Assembly (NCBI GenBank): GCA_022828595.1
Contig: JAKGHH010000001.1
Span: 119,858,999-119,922,998 of the forward strand
Reading direction: 5' to 3'
Source: Nelumbo lutea
Taxonomy: Eukaryota; Streptophyta; Magnoliopsida; Proteales; Nelumbonaceae
Length of the DNA: 64,000 nucleotides
Shown: one piece after another, positions 13,401 through 22,020 of the stretch
How positions within the stretch are numbered: position 1 is the first letter of the stretch
Layout of the letters: each line of letters starts with the position of its first letter
Position numbers and translations under genes: made by a program
Notes under the pieces: model-generated
The model's input: the letters and a program-made list of their open reading frames with translations, nothing else
Database searches by the model: none
Told to the model about the DNA's origin: nothing

Positions 13401-16400
13401 TGATCATTGTCTGTTTCAAGATCTTATGACGAAGATGATTATTGGTAAAGGATGAGAATTAGGAGGTCTGTACATTTTGGATACCCAGGAACCCTGGACC
13501 ATTGCCTGTTCCAGTACTTTATCTCCTTGTGAAGCTCATTGTCGGTTGGGGCATCCAGTTTTACCTTTGTTAAAGAAGTTATGTCCTCAGTTTCATGATG
13601 TATCTTCTTTAGATTGTGAGTCTTGTCAGTTTGCAAAACACCATTGTCTATCGTTTGTTTCTCGAGTTAATAAAAGGGCTAGTCATGCTTTTGAGTTAGT
13701 ACATTCAGATGTTTGGGGACCTTGTACCATTATGTCTAAGACTGGATTTCGATATTTTGTTACCTTTGTGGATGATTTTTCTCGTATGACTTGACTTTAT
13801 TTAATGAAATCTCGTTCTGAGTTGCTTTCACATTTTAAAACCTTGTGTGCTGAAATAAAAACCCAGTTTGATGTGTCTGTACAAACATTGCGAAGTGATA
13901 ATGCCAAATAATATTTCTCTGATTCCTTTTAGACTTACATGGCTCAGAATGGAATTCTCCATCAATCATCTTGTGTTGATACTCCATCTTAAAATGGAGT
14001 GGCTGAGAGAAAAAAATAGACATCTTCTTGAAACTGCCAGGGCTCTTTTATTTCAAACACATGTTCCTAAACAGTTTTGGGCTGATGTTGTTTCTACAGC
14101 GTGTTTTTTGATTAATCGTATGCCCTCCACTGTTCTAAATGATCAAATTCCTTATAAGATTTTGTTTCCTAATAAATCTTTGTTTCCTGTTGAACCTCGT
14201 ATCTTTGGATGTTCTTGCTTTGTTCGTGATGTTCGTCCGCAGGTTTCCAAATTGGACCCCAAGTCATTAAAATGTGTCTTCCAGGGATACTCTCGTCTCC
14301 AAAAAGGGTATAGGTATTTTTCTCCTCTCTTGAACAGGTATCTTGTGTTAGCTGATGTTACATTCCATGAACATCTTCCTTTCTTTACCGCTCCATCTAC
14401 ACCTGTGTGTCTACAAGAGGATGATGATCTACTAGTGTATCATGTCACCGGTCCAGACGCTAGTGTTGTTCCAATACCCCCACCACCACCTTCTCAACCA
14501 AAACCACCTATTACTCAAGCCTATTCTCAACGAACTAATCCTCCTGTGACAAGTCCGACATTGGTCTCTTCTTCGTCATCGGATCCAATGCCCTGTGATA
14601 TTGATCTACCTATTGCTCTTCGGAAAGGTAAACACCAGTGTACTTATCCAATTTCCTCTTATGTTACGTATGATCGTTTGCCCTCTACTTCTTGTTCATT
14701 TGTTGCCTCTTTTGATTCTATAGGGATTCCCAAATCTATTCACCAGGCCTTATCCCATCCTGGGTGGCGTGATGCCATGCTTGAGGAATGAATGCCTTGA
14801 CTGAGAATGATACTTGGGATCTGGTTGATTTACCTGCTGGTAAGAAAGTGGTTGGATGCAAGTGGGTCTTTGCAGTCAAATTTAATTCTGATGGATCAAT
14901 GGCTAGCCTAAAGGCTCGCTTGGTGGCCAAAGGCTATGCACAGACATATGGAGTGGACTATTCTGATACTTTCTCTCCTGTGGCAAAAATGACTTCAGTT
15001 CGATTATTTATTTCTCTGGCAGCTACATATGATTGGCCACTTTACCAGCTTGATATTAAAAATGCTTTCCTGCATTGAGTTCTTCAGGAGGAGGTTTATA
15101 TGGAACAACCACCTGGGTTTGCTCAGGGGGAGTCTAGGAAAGTTTTTCGTCTTCGAAAATCGTTGTATGGACTAAAACAAAGTCCTCAAGCTTGGTTTGG
15201 AAAATTTAGTCAGGCAGTAGAGAGGTTTGGGATGAGGAAGAGCAAATCTGACCATACTGTTTTCTATAAGCAGTCCACATTTGGCATCATTCTACTTATT
15301 GTATATGTAGATGATATTGTTATCACTGGGAGTGACACAAAGGGAATCTCATCCTTGAAATCCTTCTTGCAGAGCCAGTTCAATACTAAAGATTTGGGGC
15401 ACCTAAAATACTTCTTGGGGATTGAGGTGGCAAGGAGTAAAAGAGGCATTTTCCTGTCTCAGAGGAAGTATGTTTTGGACCTGTTAACAGAAACTCAGAA
15501 ATTGGGAGTCAAACCATGCAGTACTCCAATGCTTCCTAACTAGCAATTCACAAAGGATGGATATGCTTTTGATGATCCTAAGTGATATAGAAGATTAGTT
15601 GGAAAGTTGAACTATCTCACAGTGATTCGTCCTGACATTGATTACTTAGTTAGTATTGTAAGTCAATTTATGTCCTCTCCTATAGTGCATCATTAGGCAG
15701 CCTTAGAACAAATCTTGTGTTACTTGAAAGGAGTTCCTGGACGAGGGATACTGTATCAAAATCATGGTCATAGTAATATTGAGTGTTTTTCTGATGTGGA
15801 CTGGGCAAGTTCCAAGATTGATCGAAGGTCCACTACTGGCTATTGTGTTTTTGTTGATGGTAATCTGGTTTCGTGGTGGAGTAAGAAGCAAAATGTGGTG
15901 TCGCGATCTAATGCAGAATCTGAGTATAGAGCAATGGCACAAGCTTTGTGTGAGGTTATGTGGGTTTCTCAACTCTTAACTAAGGTCGGTCTTAAAGTCT
16001 TAGTTCCAACGAAACTATGGTGCGATAATCAAGCTGCGATTCATATTGCTTCGAATCTAGTTTTTCATGAACAAACTAAACATATTGAGATAGACTGTCA
16101 TTTCATTTGTGAGAAAATTCAACAAAACTTGATCTCTACAACATATGTGAAGACTGGAGAACAGTTAGGAGATATTTTTACAAAAGCTCTTAATGGAGCT
16201 CGGGTTTCTTATATTTGTAACAACCTGGGAATGATTGACATCTATGCTCCATCTTGAGGGGGAGTGTTACGAGATTATAGGTTGTAATTATAGGCTGCAA
16301 ATATGTAGTATTAGCCCAATTAGGAATAGCTTGATTATAGAAATTATTCTTTCTTTGATTTTCTTCCTATTTTAGTATCTACAAGGCTGTATGATTTTCT

Positions 16401-19223
16401 TCCTTTTTAGTATCTGCAAGGCTGTATGATTTTCTTCCTTTTTTAGTATCTACAAGGCTGTATATATATGTACTATTTTCTCAATTGAAATATATCAATT
16501 TCTTCCAATTCTTGTTCTATCACACTAGTTAAAAATAATTATGTTAAGTATAAAAATAAAAAATAGAAAGAGTTGCCAGCCTTCTATACAATGACCTTAC
16601 ATGTCTCCTTTAAAATAAATAAATGATAAAAATTGAGCCTTGTTGGTTCTGGGAAATAAAATTCAAGCTAAAGCCTTGAGTTCAGGTAAGACAGAAAACC
16701 ACCAAACCAATTACTTCTCTACCTTGCCATGAGTGACTCTGTGTGTACATTTTATTTCAAATAAAAAGAGAGTTACTTTCTTTTCAAATTCACCAACAGA
16801 TTGAGAAAGGCAAGATGTTTAACCCTGTTGCAAAAGAATTTCAAGTTTACACTTTTAGGTGTGGTGTGACTCCATTCTAAATCAAACTTCACAGCCTAAA
16901 TTTTCTTCTTTCTCTTTAAAGTTTTTGGATTTGGAGTTTCATGGATCTTTCAACGGGCTCACAGTATCATGGATCTAACAACATGATAGAGGCGTAAAAC
17001 ATCAAAACCTATTGAAGAGTGGAACTGAAGCTCTAGATGTTGCTTCCCTCTGCTATATATTCCAATCTCCAGGAGTGGTATAGACAAGGATCATTCATGA
17101 CAAATTAACTTCTAATTTGGCAGTGTTCTATGGAGAAAGGAATGCCTTTCATTGTTTGGATCTTGTTTTGAATCAAGAGAATAGAGTGTAATTATGTGAC
17201 TGTAGTTATCTTTATTCTCTCTTTTCTTTTCCTTTTTTTTTTTTGAGGGTGGTCTCAACATGAGAAAAAATGGGCTCTAACCAACAACAGATGTATGTTT
17301 ACATTTCCTGCATATAACGAAGGGATCTTACACAAGTTACATATCAAGAAAAAAGGAATAAAATACTAAATGGTTAATACAAATTGAACTATCAAAAAGA
17401 TCTGCCAAATAAAATTATAAAAAGAAAGACTTTGGAAACAAAGATCAGATCTCATGGGCTTGAACATCACGGAGCCCTTACATTACAAAAGATCAATGTG
17501 TAACATCCCACGATCCTCAGTGTTTGCACTAAAACACATTTTGTGCTCTTGTTATTTCAAGAGTCCATGATGGATAAGGCCCATGATGCTAGTATTTCTC
17601 AACCAGCTCTACACATAAAACAAATATTTTTCATTGACTTAGTTGTATCCAGACTAGCTTTTTTTTTTATTTTTTTGGTAGAATCCAGACTAGCTATTGA
17701 ATAAACCCAGTTTTAGGGACAAAGTGACAGTCTGAACAGCTTCAACCACTCAGTCTACACCATGTTTCATAACACTATATGTATACCATACAATTCCAGA
17801 AAAGAAAAAGCTTCTGCAATAAACCAACATACCGGGGCATGTGTATTGAAGTAATGTTCTTCAGCATGCCTTTTGGGTACCATATCTCCACAAACTTTAC
17901 ATTTTTTCAGATACCGGGAGCAGTGTGCATAGTGCAAGTCAATATTTCGGGCTGGAATAGCTTTGCCACTAAAAAAAATATAAATAAATTGTCAATTAAA
18001 AATACTTCTTTGGTTACAAGAGAAGTTTTCCAGTAGAGCTCCTATATGGAAGTTGTTAAACCATAATCTGAAGCTGCAAGATATGCACAAGGTATTTGAT
18101 GAAGGTGTTTTGTCATAAAAAAGAGAAGGGTCAAGTCGTCAAGAGAACACAAAAGGAGTAACTACACGTGGTAGCACTGACAAACATGTACTAATAAAAG
18201 AATGTAACAAGCGGGGAAAATGTATCAGTACAACAAAATCACTAGGGTCTTTTTTCAGAAATGAACTTTAAAGTTGCTAAATCTTAGCAAAACTGACATG
18301 ATGACAAATCACCAGTGTCCAAATCATGCAAGTAAAGAAGATGCCCATCTCCACATATGATTATGCTAAACAAATCAACCATAAATTTTCTATGGAGGTT
18401 CACTATACATAAAAAGGCAATGCAATAAGATTGTAAGAATTCAAACGCAAATAACCAGTGTCCAAATCATGCAAGTATAGAAGATGCCCATCTCCACATA
18501 TGATTATGCTAAACAAATCAACCATAAATTTTCTATGGAGGTTCACTCTACATAAAAAGGCAATGCAATAAGATTGTAAGAATTCAAACGCAAATAACCA
18601 GTGTCCAAATCATGCAAGTATAGAAGATGCCCATCTCCACATATGATTATGCTAAACAAATCAACCATAAATTTTCTATGGAGGTTCACTCTACATAAAA
18701 AGGCAATGCAATAAGATTGTGAGAATTCAAATGCAACCCCACCAGTTGAAACCAGGAAAATGATTAATAATTGTGCAAGGGTATGATAACCAAAACGTCA
18801 ACCATATCTGGCGCAGAAAAAAGTTCAGCACAATCATAGAAATTCAGCACGCAGAAAAAAATAATGTAGAAGAAAAATACAAGAGGCATGCCAAGGTATA
18901 AACAAGAATAGCTAAGGATATCACTCCAACAAAACTAGGTACTACATTGAATTTACACAAAACCCAGCTAATTCAGAAACAAATTTTGCCACAAAAGCAA
19001 TCATTTACAAAACAAAAAAAAAAAAAAAAAACTTAACTCACAAGAAAGTGGATTTTCACAAGTAGATTGAAGATTACAACAAGAATGCCTCAAAATCAGG
19101 AATCCCCATATTAACTACAATAGATGTACAATATTAAAGGAAAATTGAAGATAAATTTCGCAATAGAGCTACCTCTTACCAGTGACTACAGATGCTTGTG
19201 ATTTGTTCAGAAGGAATCGCCAT
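1336..19223 (-). CDS. TRAF-type (XAF1-like) zinc-finger protein, tail-anchored, five coding exons
   Basis: The CDS joins 19223-19180, 17968-17833, 8444-8307, 8216-8095 and 1495-1336 (600 nt, 199 residues plus stop). All junctions have GT donors and AG acceptors and the frame runs through without a stop. The N-terminal half carries Cys/His pairs of TRAF-type fingers (CSHC at residues 12-15, [30 protein letters not shown]). The C-terminus has a basic patch (RRR) followed by a hydrophobic segment ([17 protein letters not shown]) and a short tail, as in a tail-anchored membrane protein. Layout and length fit the plant TRAF-type zinc-finger family (Arabidopsis At1g09920 type, related to animal XAF1/TRAFD1). 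The exact role of the plant proteins is poorly known to me. I chose the ATG 11 codons before the first CSHC because relatives start at about that point. Introns are 6599, 90, 9388 and 1211 bp, and the two longest are full of transposons. Confidence 0.9.
1496..2342. other. Intron part without gene
   Basis: This is intron sequence of the zinc-finger gene. Two stretches at about 1890-2010 and 2045-2180 resemble each other (both contain a variant of GTTAGGTCCAT and a run like GGAAATCCA), which suggests an old internal duplication. No coding signal is seen. Confidence 0.45.
2343..3619 (+). mobile_element. 5'-truncated L1-type LINE (end of RT plus zf-RVT domain)
   Basis: The plus strand shows the C-terminal part of a plant L1 ORF2. 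The region from 2343 to about 2465 has the '[13 protein letters not shown] ... [11 protein letters not shown]' block that follows the reverse-transcriptase core. Next come ENLWRR-like ([13 protein letters not shown]) sequence near 2515 and a zf-RVT region at 2948-3505 ([16 protein letters not shown], then a Cys/His block and WRERNSQIF). Stops at about 2385 and 2855 and a jump from the RT tail to the DNLWRR block show an internal deletion and decay. The 3' end is a weak A-rich tail near 3600-3619. It is antisense within the host intron. The 5' limit is approximate. Confidence 0.8.
3620..5109. other. Intron part without gene
   Basis: Nothing recognisable was found. Composition is AT-rich, with a short TTTATTTATTTATTT run near 4912. 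The short open frame at 3785-3982 has no features. Confidence 0.4.
5110..5320. mobile_element. Foldback MITE-like element
   Basis: Two arms of about 50 bp match as inverted repeats: the left arm around 5113-5162 and the right arm around 5270-5318. Shared landmarks are GCTTGGC, a run of A/T, and ACAGCCTG followed by GCTGTTTT. The spacer is about 107 bp. No clear target duplication was found, so the superfamily is open. Confidence 0.55.
5321..7502. other. Intron part without gene
   Basis: No coding or RNA feature is seen. It contains homopolymer runs (C-run near 5320, T-run near 6388, G-rich GGGAGGGGGGGGAGGG near 6645) and several short open frames with no recognisable content. Confidence 0.4.
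7506..7614. mobile_element. Tourist-like MITE (PIF/Harbinger type), 109 bp
   Basis: This is a near-perfect hairpin. The left end GGCTATGTTTGGTTTGAAGG is matched by its inverse at the right end (CCTTCAAACCAAACATAGCC), with arms of about 45 bp. TTA directly flanks both ends (7503-7505 and 7615-7617), the usual target duplication of Tourist-like MITEs. It has no coding capacity. It lies in the long intron between coding exons 4 and 5 of the zinc-finger gene. Confidence 0.85.
7618..8094. other. Intron part without gene
   Basis: Nothing recognisable lies between the MITE and coding exon 4. Confidence 0.4.
8095..8216 (-). CDS. Zinc-finger gene, coding exon 4
   Basis: The 122-nt exon has an acceptor TAATTTCAG and the donor GTAGAT. 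It codes for [19 protein letters not shown] and then a polar linker. Only 90 bp separate it from exon 3, so this short intron escaped the insertions seen in its neighbours. Confidence 0.92.
8307..8444 (-). CDS. Zinc-finger gene, coding exon 3
   Basis: The 138-nt exon (46 codons, phase 0 at both ends) has the donor GTAGAA and an acceptor ending GCAG. Landmarks are [21 protein letters not shown] and [12 protein letters not shown], a second finger block typical of the family. Confidence 0.92.
8445..9740. other. Intron part without gene
   Basis: This is the start of the 9.4-kb intron. Apart from an (AG)n run at 9627-9649 nothing is recognised. Confidence 0.4.
9627..9649. repeat. (AG)n microsatellite
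   Basis: This is a run of about 11-12 AG units inside an intron. Confidence 0.9.
9750..10130 (+). mobile_element. LINE 3' remnant with RNase H-like motif
   Basis: A plus-strand frame near 9780 reads [15 protein letters not shown], which resembles the EGDS block of the RNase H domain at the C-terminus of plant LINE ORF2. The stretch after it keeps the spacing of that domain but has stops. An A-rich tail (GAAATAAAATAAT) follows near 10103. It is short and decayed, and the limits are approximate. Confidence 0.45.
10613..10780 (-). mobile_element. Au-type SINE
   Basis: Read on the minus strand, the element starts with the tRNA-derived head GGCCTTGGCACAATGG. It has the B-box-like GGTTCAAATC, a middle block (AACAGCCTCT ... 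GGGTAAGGCTGC) and the tail GTGCACTGGGCTGCCCTTT. This order is that of the Au SINE family, found across seed plants. It is flanked by CTTAGGAA at 10602-10609 and 10785-10792, extendable to TTGNCTTAGGAA, which looks like its target duplication. It is in the sense direction of the host gene, inside an intron. Confidence 0.88.
10793..11425. other. Intron part without gene
   Basis: No gene is seen. A motif like GTTGGATCCAGCC occurs twice (about 11046 and 11109), which may be a short local duplication. Confidence 0.4.
11431..11690 (+). repeat. copia-1 5' LTR
   Basis: The LTR starts TGCTACGAG (TGTTACGAG in the 3' copy) and ends CTATCACA. Inside, a unit of about 35 bp beginning GATTTTCTTCCT and ending AGGCTGTAT is repeated three times in tandem. 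The 3' LTR has the same three units. Confidence 0.95.
11691..11702 (+). other. copia-1 primer binding site
   Basis: TGGTATCAGAGC directly follows the 5' LTR. It matches the 3' end of initiator methionine tRNA, the usual primer of plant copia elements. Confidence 0.92.
12117..13140 (+). pseudogene. copia-1 gag, broken
   Basis: The gag-like frame carries the UBN2-type N-terminus ([17 protein letters not shown]) and a zinc knuckle [14 protein letters not shown] near 12879-12920, which binds nucleic acid in the particle. A TAG at 12603-12605 interrupts the frame just before [10 protein letters not shown], probably from CAG. The frame runs on into the protease without a gap. The long G-rich leader between the primer site and the ATG is usual. 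Confidence 0.88.
13141..16257 (+). pseudogene. copia-1 pol (protease, integrase, RT, RNase H), broken
   Basis: The protease active-site motif reads IDFGATDH where DSGA is expected, so the catalytic triplet is altered. Integrase landmarks are H-x-[21 protein letters not shown] and NGVAERK. RT has [20 protein letters not shown] and the catalytic YVDD at 15304-15315. RNase H has TDVDWA-like (SDVDWASSK), SAESEYRA-like (NAESEYRAM) and TKHIEID. Frameshifts lie near 13195, 14010 and 14783. Stops occur at about 13453, 13792, 13907, 15076, 15541 and 15583, with more beyond. No active polyprotein can be made from this copy. Confidence 0.9.
16256..16264 (+). other. copia-1 polypurine tract
   Basis: GAGGGGGAG directly abuts the TG of the 3' LTR, the place for plus-strand priming. 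Confidence 0.9.
16265..16524 (+). repeat. copia-1 3' LTR
   Basis: This is the second copy of the 260-bp LTR with 7 substitutions against the 5' copy and no length change. CTAGT follows directly. Confidence 0.95.
16530..17832. other. Intron part without gene
   Basis: This is the rest of the 9.4-kb intron up to coding exon 2. Homopolymer T-runs near 17230 and 17660 are the only features. Confidence 0.4.
17833..17968 (-). CDS. Zinc-finger gene, coding exon 2
   Basis: The 136-nt exon lies between an acceptor TTTTTTTAG and the donor GTATGT. It codes for the first finger block with the landmarks [23 protein letters not shown] and HAEEH, the core signature of the plant TRAF-type family. Confidence 0.92.
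18311..18739. repeat. 143-bp tandem repeat, three copies
   Basis: Copies start at 18311, 18454 and 18597 (each begins ACCAGTGTCCAAATCATGC), giving an exact 143-bp period. They differ at only a few positions, and copies 2 and 3 are almost identical apart from their last bases. The array lies in the 1.2-kb intron between coding exons 1 and 2 of the zinc-finger gene. The rest of that intron (17969-18310, 18740-19179) shows no feature except an A-run near 19015. Confidence 0.95.
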
Positions 19224-19270
19224 GAAACTCTTTAAAAACTGGATAAAACGCTTGCCTCGCTGAAGTGTTT
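19180..19270 (-). CDS. Zinc-finger gene, first coding exon with start codon
   Basis: The exon follows an acceptor CCCACAG and ends at the donor GTAAGA. The likely ATG is at 19221-19223, giving 44 coding bases that end inside the Cys codon of CSHC. Bases 19224-19270 would be 5' UTR, although they stay open in the same frame. Confidence 0.8.
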
Positions 19271-19790
19271 CTGTGGGAAAAATAGAAAAATTCCGAAGAA
19301 ATAAATGAACACGGATCATGCAAGAATGCAGAGGAAAACGGAAATCTCTAAATCGGATTGCAAGATATAGCAAAAGTACATTAAAAAAAAAGGGAATACC
19401 AAAACCTTGAATCGGATGCGTCCTCCGATGCTCTTCAATTCTGAGAAACAGGGAAGAGTCGATTCCTTTCACCTGTAAACATTAAATAATAAAGACTTCC
19501 TAGTTCCAACTTCCAGTTCCAACCAAACTTTCGTCCACGTTGTTTTATACGTACGTGCGGTGTGATTCCATAAATTCTTCGTAGAGAAAAAAAAAAAAAA
19601 AAGCCAAAGACTCATTTAATATATACCTTACAATCAGAATCTTTAATTTCTCAGCATCCGGATCATTGATATCACCCGACATTCTTTTCCAAATCCAAAG
19701 GACAAAAGATCTCAAGCCCACTCCATCCAAGCGAGAATTCCATCATCCCTCAACGAAGCGGGAAATCTCGTCGTGCGGTCACTAATACGA
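19224..19790 (-). other. Probable spliced 5' leader of the zinc-finger gene
   Basis: Upstream of the chosen start two more exon-like pieces can be spliced: 19406-19472 (acceptor TTTACAG, donor GTTTTG) and one ending at 19632 (donor GTAAGG). Joined to 19224-19270 they stay open in frame with the ATG at 19680-19682 (MSGDINDPD...), which would add about 51 residues. I read these as leader exons because the family does not carry such an N-terminus, but an extended isoform cannot be excluded. The upper limit of the first exon is a guess. Confidence 0.45.
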
Positions 19791-20084
19791 TGAGCAACGC
19801 GAATGTATTCTATTCTGTGCTCCTAATGCCTAATGGTGATCGGAAGATCAAGACCGTCCATCTCATCAGGATGAGTCGTTTTTATGATCTTTTCGTCAAT
19901 ATCAACCGCGTGGCTATGCTGTCGGGAAGACATGACATGATACCGGAAAATCATCATGCGTTAGATCTCTATTTCAGTTAAACTTGCCACGTCTATAAGT
20001 GGGGCTGCTATCCAGCACCACGTGTCGGATAATGATCGAAGGATGTCGAGTTTGTCTTTAAAACAGTAGAATCGAGGGGCACTC
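19791..20084 (-). promoter_or_regulatory. Putative promoter region with G-box
   Basis: This is the sequence upstream of the minus-strand zinc-finger gene. A palindromic G-box core CACGTG lies at 20019-20024 within CCACGTGTC, the kind of site bound by plant bZIP and bHLH factors. No clear TATA box could be tied to a start site. A short plus-strand open frame (19790-19981) is probably chance. Confidence 0.4.
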
Positions 20085-21360
20085 ATGCACCCTCATGTTA
20101 TTGAACAGTTCAAATCTGCTCCCCACCCCCTCCACACAAACGCCCCATACATCGAGCGTCCGCCATCTGTTCATTTGCACGTGGTTGGCATTCCCGTGTG
20201 CGGGGCTAACGGCCAAACTAACCCAAAACCCTCATTTCTACAATCCCGCCCCTTTAACCGATCCCTCGTACTTGAACTGTCCGTCCCCTGACCCCGTTCT
20301 TCTCCCCTTCATCCGAACTCTCCTTCTCCGGCACCAGCGACCGCTCCGGTGAGTTTTAGATAAAATCTGTAACCAAGGCGGCAGGGACAGTTTTTTTTTC
20401 ATCAAAGCTGATGATGATGAAAAAGAAAAAGACAGATTTCATATCTGCAATAATGGGATGCTAACAAGAGGCGCAAGTTAATGAAAAAGAATACTGATGA
20501 TAGTGATATATAAATACACAAGTGTCTATAAGTTCCCTGTATTTTTTTCAGATTTTGCTGCCTTCTTTTGTTTTTTTCTATATAAGAGTTCTTGCGGCGT
20601 TGTTGTAAATACAGTGTAGAGGCTCGGCTTTCAAGTATCAACCGGCCGGAACCGAGTGTTTAGAGTGCCAGAATAAGTGTTTATTCACAATATGAATGGA
20701 ATGACACAACAGAATCACCGAATCGCTGTCTGTTTGTGAGATGTTAAAGGTCAATATATAATATATACTCTGTGATTGCTGATTTTGAGGTACAGAGCTT
20801 ACGGACATGACATACCGAATGCCTGAAAGCGACTCTGGATCGGATCCAAGTTAGTTTCATACAACCGTCCCACAACCAGATCAACTTAACCAATCGGTAA
20901 ACCCACTTTGGATCACAGACCTCTCACCCTTCAACTTCAACCCACTATAGTATCGGCCCACACAGATACAAGCCGTTCGTTATTTGTAAGGTTTAGGCGC
21001 TTCTAGCACCTGAACGGCTGAACCTGAACGACAAGGTATCTGAAATGAGAAAAGAAAATATTAGAGAACAGGGTTAATACCTGATCAAGGTGAATTTACC
21101 GGAATAGTTACCGATGCCGGAGAAGGAGAGCTCGGGTGGAGGGGAAAAGAACAGGGTCAGGGGACGGCCAATTCCAAGCATGAGGGATCGGTTGAGGGGT
21201 CAGGGCTAGTTTTGGGGCGAACGGCCGTCTCGTTAACTCCACACGGAGGAATGCAGACCGTGTGCGAATGAACAAGTGCATGCTCGGTGTGTGGGGCGTT
21301 TGTGAGGCAAGAGGCAGTGGGGCGCAGATTTGAACTTGTTATTGAATGTCGTACTATCAA
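20085..21360. repeat. Inverted duplication (two arms of about 250 bp) around a 750-bp spacer
   Basis: The left arm (about 20105-20352, plus) and the right arm (about 21105-21345, read on minus) align along their length with clear but imperfect similarity. Shared landmarks in order are AGTTCAAATCTGC, ACAAACGCCCCA, TTCATT, AACCGATCCCTC, CCGTCCCCTGACCC and CTCTCCTTCTCCGGCA, then a GT donor-like site. The arms are GC-rich and look like promoter plus 5' leader sequence. Short open frames run along both arms but show no known domain. The spacer has no gene. It could also be a transposon with long terminal inverted repeats, but no target duplication was found. Confidence 0.6.
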
Positions 21361-22020
21361 AGAAAGAAAGAGATGACAGGAGTTAAAAATTGGTTGGTTT
21401 AACTAATTGTTTATATATTATTTTGGAGTACTCTTTTAGTTTGTTTTGACAATTGTTTAAAATTTCAATGTCATTAACGCCATTAATAGAAAGATGAAAA
21501 AAATTATTTTAAAAGTCTATTTTAATCATTATTTTCTTTCAAATTTTTAAAATGAACCAAGAAAAAATAGGGTAGAATACAGGTCGAGAGATTGAGAAAA
21601 GGAGTGTCTATCAGCTGTGTAACCGCACAGGCGAACTAGCTGAGGCTGGGAGCTCGTCATTAGTGAACGTTGGAACAGGGGATGGCGCAACTGGCGCAAC
21701 TGGCGCAACCATTGATTTTCTCAGCTATTGAGAACATATGGACCATCGATCGAGTGTCGACACATCATCTCTGGTTCAGAAAAAAGTTCTAATTCACCCA
21801 CAAGAAACTTTGGTTTAAATAAAAACCCACATGATTATGTTGTCTCTCGAGATCGGCTTTTATCAGAACAAATTTGTGCTCACACCGTTTTAACAGTCAT
21901 TTACAATCTTACATTGAAAATATTTTCTCATGAAATAAAGCACATAAATACGAAGATATTCTCAATGCAAGACAGTAAAATTAAAGGCTATTCTAATGGA
22001 CTTTGCCTGAAGCCGAATTC
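21361..22020. other. Intergenic, no gene seen
   Basis: This stretch is AT-rich with one oddity: the 9-mer TGGCGCAAC occurs three times head to tail near 21690 (GATGGCGCAACTGGCGCAACTGGCGCAACC). Nothing else is recognised. Confidence 0.45.

Larger units (their letters stand above)
11431..16524 (+). mobile_element. copia-1: full-length but dead Ty1-copia LTR retrotransposon
   Basis: The element is 5094 bp. Its two 260-bp LTRs run from TG to CA and are flanked by the 5-bp duplication CTAGT (11426-11430 and 16525-16529). A methionine-tRNA primer site follows the 5' LTR, and a purine tract precedes the 3' LTR. The order gag, protease, integrase, RT, RNase H is that of Ty1-copia. By hand alignment the LTRs differ at 7 of 260 positions, so the insertion is fairly young, yet the coding part has many stops and several shifts. 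It lies antisense in an intron of the zinc-finger gene. Confidence 0.95.

Noticed and set aside
18311..18739. Possible CRISPR-like array
   Set aside because: The units are 143 bp, contiguous and near-identical with no unique spacers, in a plant intron.
19790..19981. 63-residue plus-strand frame starting MSNANVFYSV
   Set aside because: It is short, lies in the promoter region of the zinc-finger gene and shows no domain.
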